The notes below the pieces were generated by a model, which was given only the letters and a program-made list of their open reading frames with translations, did no database searches and was not told the DNA's origin. From Galbula dea (Eukaryota; Chordata; Aves; Piciformes; Galbulidae), in the NCBI GenBank assembly GCA_013399015.1, contig VWZX01000031.1, positions 248,001-312,000 on the forward strand: a DNA stretch of 64,000 nucleotides. Reading direction: 5' to 3'. Of the stretch, positions 33,973 through 45,255 are shown piece by piece. The position numbers and the translations under genes are program-made. How positions within the stretch are numbered: position 1 is the stretch's first letter; the number at the start of each line of letters is the position of its first letter.

Positions 33973-36510
33973 CTGCAATGACAAGAAAGAGGTTGAGGAA
34001 ACCAAAGACACCAGAAGAGCTTTGTGATGGGCAGGAATATCCAGTGGGATCTCCAAAGCACAGGCAAGCAGATGCCAACAGTGGCTGTGCCATTGCTCAC
34101 CCAGGCAGTGAGCTGCTGCTGAGCAGAGGCTAGAAGACACATTGAGAAGGAGAATCCCAAGCAGGGGAGGCAAATGCACACAAATAAACCACACCCTGGG
34201 GAAGAAGTTAAAATTCATTGCTAAGAGGCTAAACTACTGCCCTATTTCCTCACTGATTGCAAAAAAGGATTGATGAGGAGAGGCCAGGCACCTGCTCTGA
34301 GGTAATGAATTGGAATTGTTTCATCACTCCACCCCATTTTCAGCTTTCTGCTGAGGAGCAGATGTGCTAATTCTCTCAGGAGCTCATGCACTGTGGTTGG
34401 GTGGTCAGACCACAGCTTCAACTCAGCACAACACAGCCATCAATCTCTAGATGAAAGCAGCAAGTGCCAAGGCAGGAAGAGCTTTCCAAGTCCAGACCTA
34501 AATGCTTTAACATAGCTGGTTGCACATTCATCCAGCAATTCATACAGGCATTAACTGGGAGAGAAGCCACAGAGTCACACCTAGAACTGCCACTAACAGG
34601 GGCTAGGAATGCTGCTGGGCAGCCTGCCCATGAGCCAGCTACGTGTTCCTGTTACCAAGGCCAGTGGTCTCCTCAGGTGCATTCAGAAGAGGGTAACCAG
34701 CAGGTTGAGGGAGGTTCTTCCTCCCTCTCTACTGTGCCCTGGTGAGGTCACATCTCAAGTCCTGGCTCCAGTTCTGGGATCCCCACTTCAAGAGAGACAA
34801 GGAACTACAGAGCCCAGGAAGATGCTGAGGGCACTGGAGCAGCTCTGGCAGGAGGAAAGGCTGAGAGCCCTGGGGCTGATTAGCCTGGACAAGAGCAGCC
34901 CCACAGGGGAGCTGATCAATGCTCAGCAAGAGCTGAAGGCTCAAGGGAGGCAAGAGGCTGGGGCCAGACTCTGCTCAGTGGTGCCCAGGGACAGGCCAAG
35001 GGGCACTGGGCACAAACTGGAAGCCAGGAGGTTCCAGCTGAGCAGGAGGAGAAATTTGTTTGGTGTGAGGGTGCCAGAGCCCTGGCCCAGGCTTTGCAGA
35101 GAGGCTGTGGAGTCTCCTTGTGTGGAGAGATTGCCAAGGCAGCTGGAGGTGACCCTGGGCAAGCTGCTGTGGGTGACCCTGCTGGAGCAGGGGTTTGGGA
35201 TGGATGATCCCTAGAGGTCCTTTCCTACCCCCAGCATGCTGGGATTCTGGGATTATCTGGGCTCTGGACTGTCTAGGTGACACAGCTGGAGGGGTCACCC
35301 TCTCTTCTTCCCCACTATAATCACATTCCCCCCCAGAAAGCAGGCCTGTTAAGCACTCACCCTAATCTCCCCAGCTACAAGTCCCCCTCTCCCCCTGCTG
35401 TGCCCTTTAGCACTGGTTCAAAGCAGTATTTATTTCAGCAAGAGAAGCCACTCCTGTGCTTAACTCTCTCAGAGATTTATCCCAATCTCAAGCAGGGAAG
35501 AGAGGGGCTGCAGCACTCATGGATTTACATCTTATGCAACACCATCACTGGGATTAAACACCAGGCATGTTGTTTTCATTACCCACAGCTCAAAGCAAGC
35601 CCCTCCAGGCAAACATTTTGGGGAGCAGAGGTTCCCTACCCCACCACACATTGGGGTACACACTTCCTCACATGCACACTCAACACAGATTCAAGTAAAC
35701 TCCAACACTTTGCCACTGGACCCAGCTCAGGGGATCTGACCCCCAGCAGCTTGCTCCTTACACTCACAAGCTGAGTTTTCTGGCTGGAGCAGCTCATGCC
35801 CTTCACACACATCCTGCTGTGGAGTCAAAAAGCTGGAGCTCTTCCTCCTCCCCAGCCCTGTGGCACTTGCCCCCTAGCCTGTACTGAGTGACAGACTTTG
35901 CTCTGCTCTCCCCACCAACAGGAACACTGGGCTTTCAAAGAAGCCAGGCTTGGCCCTGAGAGAAAACAAAAGCCTCTACAATTGGTTTAACCTTGACACT
36001 GCCCTCATCTTGAACTAATTCAGTGCTAGCAGACCTGAAAAGACAACTTCAGAGAGCAGCTGGTATTTGCCCTGATGCCACCCCAGCCTTTTATCATCCC
36101 AGTATCCCTGTTTGGACCCCAAACCAGCCTCTGAGTTGATAAAACCTTTGCCTGGGGGCTCTCCCAAACTCAATCCCAAGCTCTGAGGTTGAAAGGGTTC
36201 CCACTGACACCTATTTTCCCAGCATCCAAGAAGGAGCAGATCACCCATGGCAGTGCCCTGTGTGGGTCTGCACAGGGCAAACCCAGCTATGTTTGCCCAA
36301 GGAAATGACATTTTCTCCCTAAATCTAGAGCATCACTAAGTACTTAAGAAGATGAGAAAGGATGTGACTGCTTGAACTTGTGCTGATCCCTGCCAGACAC
36401 CTTCCCTGGAGTCATCACTCATCCTTGGACCCCCAGATTACCCACTAAAGCCACCCTCAGTTAGGGAAGAGAGGACAAACCCCCACACACCCATGATAAA
36501 CTCTACTTAC
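33973..36510. other. Intron 6/7 (2.5 kb)
   Basis: Dominated by a long plus-strand CR1 (34580-35255). The remainder is unique. Confidence 0.8.
34580..35255 (+). mobile_element. CR1 retrotransposon, long copy of the palindrome-ended subfamily
   Basis: Runs from GTGTTCCTGTTACCAAGGCC through CATCTCAAGTCCTGGCTCCA and GATGCTGAGGGCACTGGAGC to the 3' end CCCCAGCATGCTGGGATTC. Several frames are partly open but carry no intact reverse transcriptase. Confidence 0.94.
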
Positions 36511-36553
36511 CATGAACCTGCTTTTTGATTTCTTTGGCAGGATCCAGCCATGT
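36511..36553 (-). CDS. EPB41: EPB41 exon 6: FERM F1 lobe, TWLDPAKEIKKQ segment
   Basis: A 43-nt exon, the same size as the mammalian one, phase 0 in and phase 1 out. The translation is TWLDPAKEIKKQVH plus the first base of a Gly codon. The acceptor reads TCTTTCAG and the donor GTAAGT. It links the LEEDY segment to the PWDFTFNVKFYPPDP strand in exon 7. It is too short to find without knowing the family. Confidence 0.93.
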
Positions 36554-37718
36554 CTGAAAGAGGATCAAAACATTCACAGTTTAACAGACATTCCAGAGCC
36601 ACCACAGAAAACTGCAAGCAGCTAAAAATACAGCAAAAACAACCCCCTAAAAAAGCCAAGAGTTGACAGCAAGAGCAGAACCAGGGCATTTTTCACTCCT
36701 TGTGCTCCAGCCTGATATTTCCAACCCTTCATCTACCAGCCATGGGGGCTCCTCCCATGGGGGAGGCACAAGGGACAGGAGGAAGCAAAAAAAGCAGCCT
36801 GTTAGGGCTGGAAGCAGTCAGATCCAGCTCCAAAAGGCACTTTGCAACAGTTGTTTCTCCTGCAGAACCTTTGAAGCCAGGCAAATGGGATGCTGGCACT
36901 CATTTAGGGCTGTCTCCACACTCCCCCCAGAAGCCAGAATCACTGGAACACAAGTGAACACCTCCCCTTGGTGAGAAGGCTGCAACCTTTCCTAGCAGCA
37001 GGACATAAACTTCATCTGTTTCATGGGTGACTCAAGTTTCTAGTCATTATCCCAGCTACCAATTTAGCAATCTATCCTTTGTTTCCCCTCCCCCTGTCAT
37101 CTGGGGGGATGAGGGTGCAACACAAGCCTCAAAAAACAACTGCTTTGGCCAGCACAGCCTGAGGTCTGGATCTGCCCTGCTGAAGAGGACAGCACAATGC
37201 TAACAGCCTTCTTGGGAGAGGTTACACCAAACCACCTCCTTCCTTTTCACAAGCCTTCAGCAGGATTTGAACCTCCAGGTCTCCTGAGGTGAAGGAATTA
37301 ACTCCTTGAATCCCCCAAGCTAATCTGCCTTGACCAGAAGGACATGTAACTCCATGGCAGGGAGACAGTGATACTTCAAATCAATCTGACTTTTTGGCTA
37401 TGCTTGCCCCTTTACCCCACAAAACTGGGGACACAAACCCCAGCTGAAGGTGGCCATGCCACCTGCTGCCTTTTTAGGGCCACTGTTTTAAGCAGAGCAT
37501 CCCTCTAGGTCCACACTGGTGCAGTGCTAACAGATGGGTTTGGGATGCAGTCATGCATCCTCAGCACTCAGCCTGCCTGATCCAGCAAACACTGAGGGGA
37601 CAGCAATTAACAGCACTTTTATCCCCACTGTGTCATCAACCAGTGGGAAACAATCCTCCCTTTCACAGCAGCATGAGCATCAACCTCCCTCAGTGCTGAC
37701 CAGATGCTCTAGCTGCTG

Positions 37719-38345
37719 CCACCATCCCCTGTTCCCACTGTCCCCATCCACTGTTCCCACTGCCACCATCCCCTGATCCCACTGCCACCATCCCTGTGCC
37801 CACTGTCCACCATCCCTGTGCCCACTACCCTGTTCCCACTGTCACCATCCCTTGTGCCCACTGCCACCACCCCTGTTTCCACTGTCCCCATCCCTGCTCC
37901 CACTGCCACCATCCCTGTGCCCACTACCCTGTTCCCACTGTCATCATCCCTTGTGCCCACTGCCACCATCCCTGTGCCCACTGTCCCCATCCCTGCTCCC
38001 ACTGTCCCCATCCCTGTGCCCACTGCCCTGTGCCCACTGTCACCATCCCTGATCCCACTACCACCACCCCCTGTTCCCACTGTCATCATCCCTTGTGCCC
38101 ACTGCCACCATCCCTGTGCCCACTGTCCCCATCCCTGCTCCCACTGTCCCCATCCCTGTGCCCACTGCCCTGTGCCCACTGTCACCATCCCTGATCCCAC
38201 TACCACCACCCCCTGTTCCCACTGTCATCATCCCTTGTGCCCACTGCCACCATCCCCTGTTCCCACTGTCCCCATCCCTGCTCCCACTGTCCCCAACCCT
38301 GCTCCCACTGCCATCATCCCTGTGCCCACTGTCCCCATCCCCTGC
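37719..38345. repeat. Minisatellite with ~21-bp units and a 142-bp higher-order repeat
   Basis: Units of the form CCCACTGYCACCATCCCTG repeat about 30 times. A block of exactly 142 bp starting TCATCATCCCTTGTGCCC at 37941 is repeated without change at 38083 and begins a third time at 38225. In the transcribed (minus) strand it is G-rich with a GGG every few bases. Confidence 0.95.
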
Positions 38346-38393
38346 AGGGAAGAACTCATCCCCAGAGGTTTACTCCCTCACCAGCAAGGAGAA

Positions 38394-38394
<1 letters not shown>

Positions 38395-38429
<35 letters not shown>

Positions 38430-38452
38430 GGCCACCCCCCCCCCCCCCCCCC
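38395..38452. repeat. Poly-C tracts (33 and 18 C) separated by GGGGCCA
   Basis: A homopolymer run of C at 38395-38427, then GGGGCCA, then C at 38435-38452. Length is probably unreliable in the assembly. The sense strand reads as long G runs. Confidence 0.9.
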
Positions 38453-38829
38453 AGGCCCCAGCTCTGCCCAGGGACACACACACTGGCACTCTGCCTGCCC
38501 TGCAGAGCTCCTCTGCTGGTTAGGAAGCAGTGAATCAGTAACTCAGTGCCAGGTCTTGCTTGGGAGTTTCAGCAAGAGGGAGATGCAGATTCAGACTCAC
38601 AAGTTCAGTGAAACATAACCAGAAAGATTCCAGGAAAAAAACCACCCCAAAAATGGTGTTTATTCACAATTTCTGCCTCTGTCATGATCCTCTCAGTCCT
38701 TTTGTTTGGGAGGACACCAAAAGGAGATTCAGCAAGAGTTTATGCACCACCTCCTCCCCCAGGGTAGAGGATCCTTCCACAGAGCTGAACCCCTCTGGGT
38801 GCAGAACACAGGCAACTGCAGCTGCTTAC

Positions 38830-38934
38830 CCTGGAGGTTGGGGTGTCCCATATGGCCAAACCAAAGTAGTCTTCTTCCAGGAGATTGAGGTGGTCACAGA
38901 CTTTCTTAAGCAGATCCTGCCCCTTGGCATGTTT
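38830..38934 (-). CDS. EPB41: EPB41 exon 5: FERM F1 lobe, LEEDY (band 3 binding) cassette
   Basis: Exactly 105 nt (35 codons, phase 0-0), the size of the mammalian alternative exon 5. The translation runs KHAKGQDLLKKVCDHL and then the LEEDYFGLAIWD motif. In 4.1R the LEEDY sequence binds the cytoplasmic domain of band 3 (AE1). The acceptor reads TTGCAG and the donor GTAAGC. Because the exon is in phase, skipping keeps the frame but removes the band 3 site and disrupts the F1 lobe. The downstream intron carries a large G-rich repeat array starting about 380 nt from the donor. Confidence 0.95.
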
Positions 38935-41536
38935 CTGCAAACAAGACAAAAGGAATCCTGTAGGATTAGGTTGGTTGTTGCCTGCCCTTGTTCATGGGAG
39001 AGGGGAGAGAGGGAACATCATCAAACCACCAAGAAGGGACAAAGTCCAGAGGGGCCCAAACTCAGCTCTCCTGGCTATGTCTGAGCAAGCATCTCCCAGG
39101 AGAGAGCATCAGGCACAGACATTCAAAGCAGAGAGGCAATGGGAGCTGCAGCTGAGTCTCTGCCACCCCCAGCCCCGTGGCTGAAGCTCAACACAGCTCC
39201 ATGAGCACTGAGCATCTGTATGGGTTCTCCCTCCCAAAGCACATCTGCTGCACCAGGGGCTCCCAACTCCAGGCTGTCAGGCAATCAGAGGCTGACCAGA
39301 AGGTGGTCAGTGTGGGGTGTGAATCTGCTGCTACAACCCACTGCCACAGCCCTCCTTTTTGGGAGGGTCACAAAGAAACAGGAGCTCAGAGCCCAAGAGC
39401 ATCATTTCCATGGGCTTTTCATCAACCCCATCAGCTGCTGAAACCCAGCCTCCCCAGTTGTGCCTTTTGCACTAAAAGCTTCTTAGCACAAAACTCCTTC
39501 CCTCAAGAAACACACTCTGAGCATCCTTATCTCTTTATTTTTTCCCCCAAATCCTGCAGAAGTGAACTGGCCCTGGGAGCAGAGAGCCTTTTAGTCCAAA
39601 AGCATGAAGGCAAACACCCCTGAGGCCCAGAGCTCTGGTAACCAAAAGCAGCTAATTGTGTTGGAGGCTTTGCTAAAAGGAAATGCAGCTCCAGTGATGC
39701 CAAAGCAGCTTTACTAATGCATCACTGGTGCTTGCATGGCTCCTCCAGCCACATCTGCATGGCAACTGAGCCAAGGCCACAGCCCTGCTTTACTGCTGGC
39801 CTTCAGCTCTAAGGTCCTTAGTGAAAAGGTTGTGAGTCCTTGGGGAGACCTTTGTGCAGCCTTCCAGGACTTCATGGGGCCTAGAAGAAAGCTGGGGAGA
39901 GACTTCTGAGCAGGAGCTGTTGGGACAGGACAAGGGTTGAGGGTTTGAAACTAACAGAGGAGATTTAGACTGGATAGAAGGAGGAAATGTTTCCACTGAG
40001 GGTGGTGAGAGCCTGTCCCAGGTTGCCCAGAGAGGTGGGAGATGTCCCATCCCAGGAACCATTCCAGCTCAGGTTGTTTGGGGCTGTGAGCAACCTGCTC
40101 TAGTTGCAGATGTCCCTGCTGACTGCAGGGGGGTTGGATTTGATGACCTTGAAAGGTCCTTTCCCACCCAACCCATTCTGTGGTTCTATGACTCCAGAGG
40201 TAACAGTGCATGTGTCAGCCTGGGTGTTTCTCAAGGCACTGGCACTTGAAGACCCACTGGAAGAAAACTGGGTGGGACAGGCCCTTTAAAGGCTGTCAGT
40301 CAGAAAGGATGCCTGGAAGCACTGCTTGGATAGAGGCATTTGTGCTGGTCTCTGCCTAGACCTTTGGAACTCCTTCCCACTTCAGTCTTAATCACGAGAG
40401 GAGGCTCATACTGGCATTAAAGCCAAGGGTTTCTGTCAAGTCAAGAGGCTCTCACCAACACAACAGCCTCTCCTAATCCTCCTGACAATGCCCACCACAA
40501 CCCTCCAGACTTCTTACTCCAGCCAGAACCAACCCCACCACCCCCAGCATCCCTGCAGGATCTGAAGGCATCACCAGAGCCAAGTCCATGAACACCAGCA
40601 GGAGGTGGAGGGTGAAATGCTGCCCCCAGGCCTCCAGGAAACAATTCCCTCTGGGAGGGTGCAGAGACAATCCCTGGGGAAGGGGAAGGCAGCAGTGCTG
40701 GGAGCTGATCCCAGGCAATACCAGCATTACACAAACAGCCAGAGCTGACCTACTTGCCCAGGATCACCCAAGGTAACTGCTTTCAGAGGAAGCCCTGTGC
40801 CCACAGACCCTTCTCCTGGCCCATTTAGCCAGCAGGGCTGGGGACAAACAAGCTGGAATGGTTAAGCACCAGATGATTAATATTCTGGACAAGTACTTCA
40901 ATACTGAAATGGGGATTTCTGCTTTTCCTATTGCCCTGCCAGCAAGAGAGCCCTGGGAGAGAATGCAGAGAAGAAAAGCTCTCAGCTGAAGGGGTTTGCA
41001 GGGTTCTAAGTCAATGTAGTCATTTTAAATTGTTTACTGCAAATATATTCAACTGCAGGCTAAACACAACATGGTTTTGCTTTCTCTCCAAGCCCCAGGA
41101 GTTCTGTTAGCCAGCAAAGGTATCTTGGGTGAACAGAAAAGCACAAATCAATCTGACAACCCATTGTTCTTCAAAGGAAAGGAGTAAAAGATACTTAGAC
41201 AATCCCAAACTCTAGCCTGGGATACAAATGAGAGAGAAGATGAACAGCAAGCAAGAGAACTGTGTTTGTTTAACCTTCCCCCACCTCTAGAAAACAAAGG
41301 CACTCTGGAAATTGTAGAACAATAAAACAAACCATGATTCCTAGGCACCCAGAGACTTTTACAACACACTAAAGTTGTTACAGCTCACAGCAAGAGTGGG
41401 TTGCAGTAAAACCTCTCCTGGAATTCACTGGCAGCAAATTAGGCTCCTAGGAGATGCTGGTGGTGGTGATTTTTCAAGGGGAGGAGAAGGGAGAGGGAAA
41501 GGTGGCGAAGCAGAAGCAAACCCCAAAAGTACTTAC
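38935..41536. other. Intron 4/5 (2.6 kb)
   Basis: Holds a plus-strand CR1 copy (39850-40195). No other feature supported. Confidence 0.8.
39850..40195 (+). mobile_element. CR1 retrotransposon, main subfamily
   Basis: GAGCAGGAGCTGTTGGGACA, GGTGGTGAGAGCCTGTCCCA and GGTGGGAGATGTCCCATCCC lead to the terminus CATTCTGTGGTTCTATGACT. Confidence 0.95.
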
Positions 41537-41767
41537 ATCCACAGCACACTCAAAAATGGAGTCATCCAGCAAGACAACTTTGCAGTACATGTTTTTGTGT
41601 CTTTTTACTGCCTTCTGGGCAGCTTTCAAATCCTTCTCTGCTTTGGCCTCTGGAGTCTCTGCTTTTGGCTCTGGCTTGGCACACTCTTCCTTCACTTCCT
41701 CTCCTTCCTTGACCCCGAGGTCTCTGCTCTCTGGCTCCTGCTCCTCTCTCCTCTCCTCCTGTGCAGG
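41537..41767 (-). CDS. EPB41: EPB41 exon 4: end of headpiece, AUG-2 and start of FERM F1 lobe
   Basis: A 77-codon exon, phase 0 at both ends (acceptor GGTTTCAG, donor GTAAGT). It starts PAQEERREEQEPES, as in human 4.1R PAQEELRED, continues through an acidic stretch, and reaches the KRHKNMYCKVVLLDDS segment. The Met in KNMYCKV (41588-41590) is AUG-2, codon 60 of the exon and residue 214 of the long form, against about 210 in human. AUG-2 starts the 80-kDa erythroid isoform. The F1 (ubiquitin-like) lobe of FERM begins here. Confidence 0.95.
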
Positions 41768-41924
41768 CTGAAACCAACATCACTCAAGGTGAGACATCAA
41801 AACACCACATGAAACAGGCATGACAGAGGTGCACTGCAGGGCTGGCAACTCCCCCCAGAATGAGTTATCTGACTGAAATGGGTAACCTGGGACCTAGAGC
41901 AGCAGCTTGGATAAGTAAGGTCAT

Positions 41925-42058
41925 GATATTCAGCCTGGAGAAGAGAAGGCTCCAGGGAGACCTCACTCCAGCCTTGCAGTACTAAACCAGGGTTGGACTA
42001 GATGGCATTTAAAGGTCCCTTCCAACTCAAACCTTTCCATGATTTTATGATTCTATAA
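41925..42058 (+). mobile_element. CR1 copy with internal deletion
   Basis: CAGCCTGGAGAAGAGAAGGC joins directly, after CCAGCCTTGCAGTACTA, to the 3' end GGGTTGGACTAGATGGCATT and ATGATTTTATGATTCTATAA. About 230 bp of the usual middle are missing. Confidence 0.88.
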
Positions 42059-42061
42059 GTA

Positions 42062-42465
42062 TATGAGGCCAGGCTGAGACAGTTGGGGTTGTTCAGCCTG
42101 GAGAATAGAAGGCTCCAGGGAGACCTTACTGCAGCTTTGCAGTGCTTCAGGGGCCTCCAAGAAAGATGGGGAGAGACTTTTTTAGCAGGAGCTGTTGGGA
42201 CAGGCCAAGGGCTGATGGTTTGGAACCAAGAGAGGAGATTTAGACTAGAGAAAAGGAAATGTTTTATGATGAGGGTGGTGACAGTCTGGTCCAGGTTGCC
42301 CAGAGAGGTGGGAGATGTCCCATCCCTGGGACCATTCCAGGTCAGGTTGTCTGGGGCTGTGAGCAACCTGCTGTAGTGAAAGGTGTCCCTGGTGTCTGCA
42401 AGGGGCTTGGACTAGATGACCTTGAAAGGTCCCTCCTAACCCAAACCATTCTGTGATTCTAAGGC
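42062..42465 (+). mobile_element. CR1 retrotransposon, main subfamily
   Basis: Starts GAGGCCAGGCTGAGACAGTT, lies directly behind the deleted copy and runs intact to CATTCTGTGATTCTAAGG. Confidence 0.95.
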
Positions 42466-43754
42466 TCCATATTAATTTTTAAAGCCTTTCAAGTCATTGT
42501 CCCTTAATAAAGGATGTAATAAAAAAGGAAAAAGAGTTGATTAAAGAAATGAGGGCAGATTACATCATGCAAATCTTCATGGTCTTAATGACAGCACCTT
42601 TTGGACTAAGAGGTTTTTGCCCTCCAAGGCCAGACACCCAGCACACCCCATGCTCCCAGTGCCACCCAGGGGGATAGGCTTTGCCCCAGTGCAGCAGCAG
42701 TGGCATTAGAAGTTGGCTGAGATTTCACAATCACCTGAGCTGACCGAGCAGCTCTCTGCCACCAGAAAGGGAAAGCAGCCTCCCCCTTGCCCTCCCTTTG
42801 CCTACTGAAGCACTTTGCAAGGCAGTTTAATTCATTAGAACAGCAGAAAGAGATGCAATTTGGGGACAGGAGAAGGAAGGAAGTTGGGTTTTGGTTTGGG
42901 TTTTTTTCTCCCATTGCCATTTGAGCAGGTTAAACGAGTCCACTGCAGGCTCTGACAAGTGCTGGAAGTGGCTGGATGCAGCAGGAGCACGCAGCCTGGC
43001 AGGGGAAGAAGAGCAAACCCTTGTCTTTTCAGCCCATCACATCTCATGAAATCAGAGCCAGGGAGGTATTTAAAAACTCCATCATGTTCACAAGCTGCTG
43101 ACTTCTGTTCCAGCAGGGCTGGGACAATCAGGAGCAGGGACTCAGGCAAAGCTCCTAATGCCTGTCGGTCAGCATTTCTCACACAGGCAGCACCTCGCCA
43201 GTGCTTTCACAGCAGAAATATCTGCAGAGTGTCACAGTTCAAAAAGCCACTGAGATGATCTAAAATAAGAACTTCAAAAAGAGAAAAAGCCCAAGTGAAC
43301 AGCCCATGGTGAAGGAAGGCTGTGGGTGCACAGCCACTGGTGCTCAGAGGCAGTAAATCAGAGTTAAAGAGAGGAAGGAAACAAAGATTTCCTCTTTGAG
43401 ACAGAATCTCTGCATGGAAATGGCAGGAAAATGTCCAGCTCCTTCCCCCTGTGCTGATCCAAACCCTCAGAGGTACAAAACAGGAGCAGAGATGATTCCA
43501 TAGTTTACACAGGCTCTGAAATTGGGGAGAAAGAAAGATAAAGATCTCACTTACTACTGTCTGTACACCTCTGTCATTTTCAGGAGGTGGATTTACAATT
43601 GCTGCCTACAGTTGGCAAGGCTCAAACTTGTCAAGGATTGCTCCAGAAGGGAGAGCCTGCAGATGGCTGACACCTCTCTGGAGCCCAGTCAAAATCTATG
43701 GCAGTAGGATAAGTCATCCAGATCTCACCACAATGTGCTCTGGCTCCAGCAACA

Positions 43755-44000
43755 CAGAATCCCAGAATCCCAGCATGCTGGGGTTGGAAGGGACCTCTGG
43801 GGATCATCCAGCCCAGACCCCTGCTCCAGCAGGGTCACCCACAGCAGCTTGCCCAGGGTCACCTCCAGCTGCCTTGGCAATCTCTCCACACGAGGAGACT
43901 CCACAACCTCTCTGGGCAGCCTGGGCCAGGGCTCTGCACCCTCACACCAAAGAAGTTTTTTCCTCATGTTTAGGTGGAACTTTGTGCCCTAGTTTGTGCC
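43755..44000 (-). mobile_element. CR1 retrotransposon, palindrome-ended subfamily
   Basis: Begins CAGAATCCCAGAATCCCAGC ATGCTGGGG in the plus strand, then CACCCACAGCAGCTTGCCCA and the truncation near GTTTAGGTGGAACTTTG. Confidence 0.94.
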
Positions 44001-44789
44001 CAACACACACAGGCTACTTGGCCTGTAAGAACTCCCCATCTCAGGGAAGGGTCACCCATCTTCCTGCACCTTCAGGCCAGCAGCACTAGCAATAGCAGAG
44101 CTGCAACTACCCAAGGAGTAAGAGATCCAATACTCCTAAAGCAATACCCAGCTGCAGCTCTGGGAATGTCTCCCACTGGGTATCTCTGCCTCAATTTCTC
44201 CCATGCTTTAAAAATGGTAAGTGTTGCATAAAACCTGACCCTTGCTGTTAAAAGCAGACATCAGACAGCTTCTAGGAGCTGGGCTCAGCCCTTGTGCTGG
44301 CCAGAAATCTCTACCTACATGATGCATAAGCAGAAAATATTTGTAGCTGGCAGGCTCAGCACCAGCCCAGACTGAGCAGATGACAAGTCCTGAAATGCCA
44401 TGTCTGCACTCCTTGAAGAAAGCCTTTCCCAAACCCACGTCCTCTTGTAATCTCCACCTCAGCCTTGACCTGCCTTCATTCTGCACGCACCAAGGACATC
44501 CTGACAAGCAACTGCTCTGTTGTGAAACATGGATTCAAACCCTCCTTGCCTCAGCAGAGTCAGGATGGGGCATTTTCAGCTGTGCTGGGAAGTGTGAGCA
44601 CAATTTCAGGAGAAGTTTGATATGGGAAGCACCTGAGGCAACACAGGGAACTGCCCAGAGCCTCTTTAGCAACTCAGGAGTTTTTCTGATCAAGTTTACC
44701 ACTGTAGGACAGGGAGGTTTTATAGTTTGAGCTAAAAGATGCATTTTGAAGAGCAAAGGGAGCCTGCCACAGGGAGCAGGGAGCTTTAC

Positions 44790-45255
44790 CTGTGTTTCTG
44801 CACTGCTCAAGGAATGGAGATCTAGTGACGGATCGGTCTTGAGCTCAGGCTCAGGAGCTGCAATTGGGGCTTTCACCAGGATGTCTTCATCAGGGCTGGC
44901 TCCTAATCCTGGCTCTTTCTGGTCACCTCCAGCCTCTTTAGGGGCATCAGTGTCTTTGTCCTCTTCAGACACCTGAGACTTGGGCCTCCTGAGGAAGGAC
45001 GAGAAGAGGCGGGAGAGGCCCCTGCCCTCCGAAGTGCGTCGCTCCTTCTTGCTCTGCTCCTCACGTGTCGGCGTCTCGCCGTTGGAGGCCTTCTGCTTCT
45101 GCCCTGCTGCAGGCTGCCCCTCTGAGGCCTGCTGAGCTCCTTCCTCTAGGGAAGCCTCTTGCTTTTGTGTTTCAGCAGCTCCTTCCTCCTCCTTGCCTTG
45201 CTGCTGCTCCGAGTTCTCGGCGTCTGCCGCTGGACTCTTCTCTGTTGTCATGATG
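44790..45255 (-). CDS. EPB41: EPB41 exon 2: AUG-1 and N-terminal headpiece (U1)
   Basis: This exon encodes residues 1-154 of the long (135-kDa type) isoforms. The start codon is at 45249-45251 with A at -3. The exon begins only four bases upstream, after a pyrimidine-rich acceptor ending TTACAG, so the 5' untranslated region comes from other exons. The translation opens MTTEKSPAADAENSEQQQ, is rich in Glu, Gln and Lys, and contains the conserved basic patch RGLSRLFSSFLRRPKS. It ends SLDLHSLSSAETQ before donor GTAAAG, in phase 0. In mammals a short acceptor shift removes AUG-1 and forces use of AUG-2; AG dinucleotides at 45242, 45240 and 45237 could serve the same role here. The exon is more CpG-rich than its surroundings. 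Confidence 0.95.

Larger units (their letters stand above)
36554..38829. other. Intron 5/6 with minisatellite
   Basis: Contains the minisatellite array (37719-38345) and the C homopolymers (38395-38452). The portion 36554-37700 is unique with nothing further seen. Confidence 0.8.
41768..44789. other. Intron 2/4 (3.0 kb)
   Basis: Carries two adjacent plus-strand CR1 pieces (41925-42058, 42062-42465) and one minus-strand copy (43755-44000). No separate exon 3 was recognised. Confidence 0.8.
382..45255 (-). other. EPB41: EPB41 gene body, partial (AUG-1 exon to second C-terminal-domain exon)
   Basis: Protein 4.1R is the membrane-skeleton adaptor that links spectrin-actin to transmembrane proteins (band 3, glycophorin C) and to MPP1/p55. 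Non-erythroid isoforms act at junctions, nucleus and centrosome. At least 17 exons were recognised by matching conceptual translation to the 4.1R family: headpiece, FERM, FERM-adjacent, spectrin-actin-binding and C-terminal domains in order. It is 4.1R rather than the 4.1G, 4.1N or 4.1B paralogues because the headpiece (MTTEKS start, GLSRLFSSFLRRPKS) and the C-terminal exon (KSEIPTKEVPIVHTETKT) follow 4.1R. All phases join without a break. The 5' untranslated exons and the last two coding exons with the stop codon are outside the window. Confidence 0.97.

Noticed and set aside
34609..35214. 201-codon open frame on the plus strand
   Set aside because: It lies wholly in a CR1 copy and does not read as the CR1 reverse transcriptase or endonuclease; chance openness in the 3' part.
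37719..38345. CRISPR-like alternation of short repeats
   Set aside because: Units are contiguous and diverged without unique spacers, in an intron of a vertebrate gene; it is a minisatellite.
37709..38618. Long open frames on both strands (up to 266 codons) of repeated Pro/Thr or Gly/Gln/Trp
   Set aside because: They are a by-product of the tandem minisatellite, whose unit contains few stops; no splice signals or family match.
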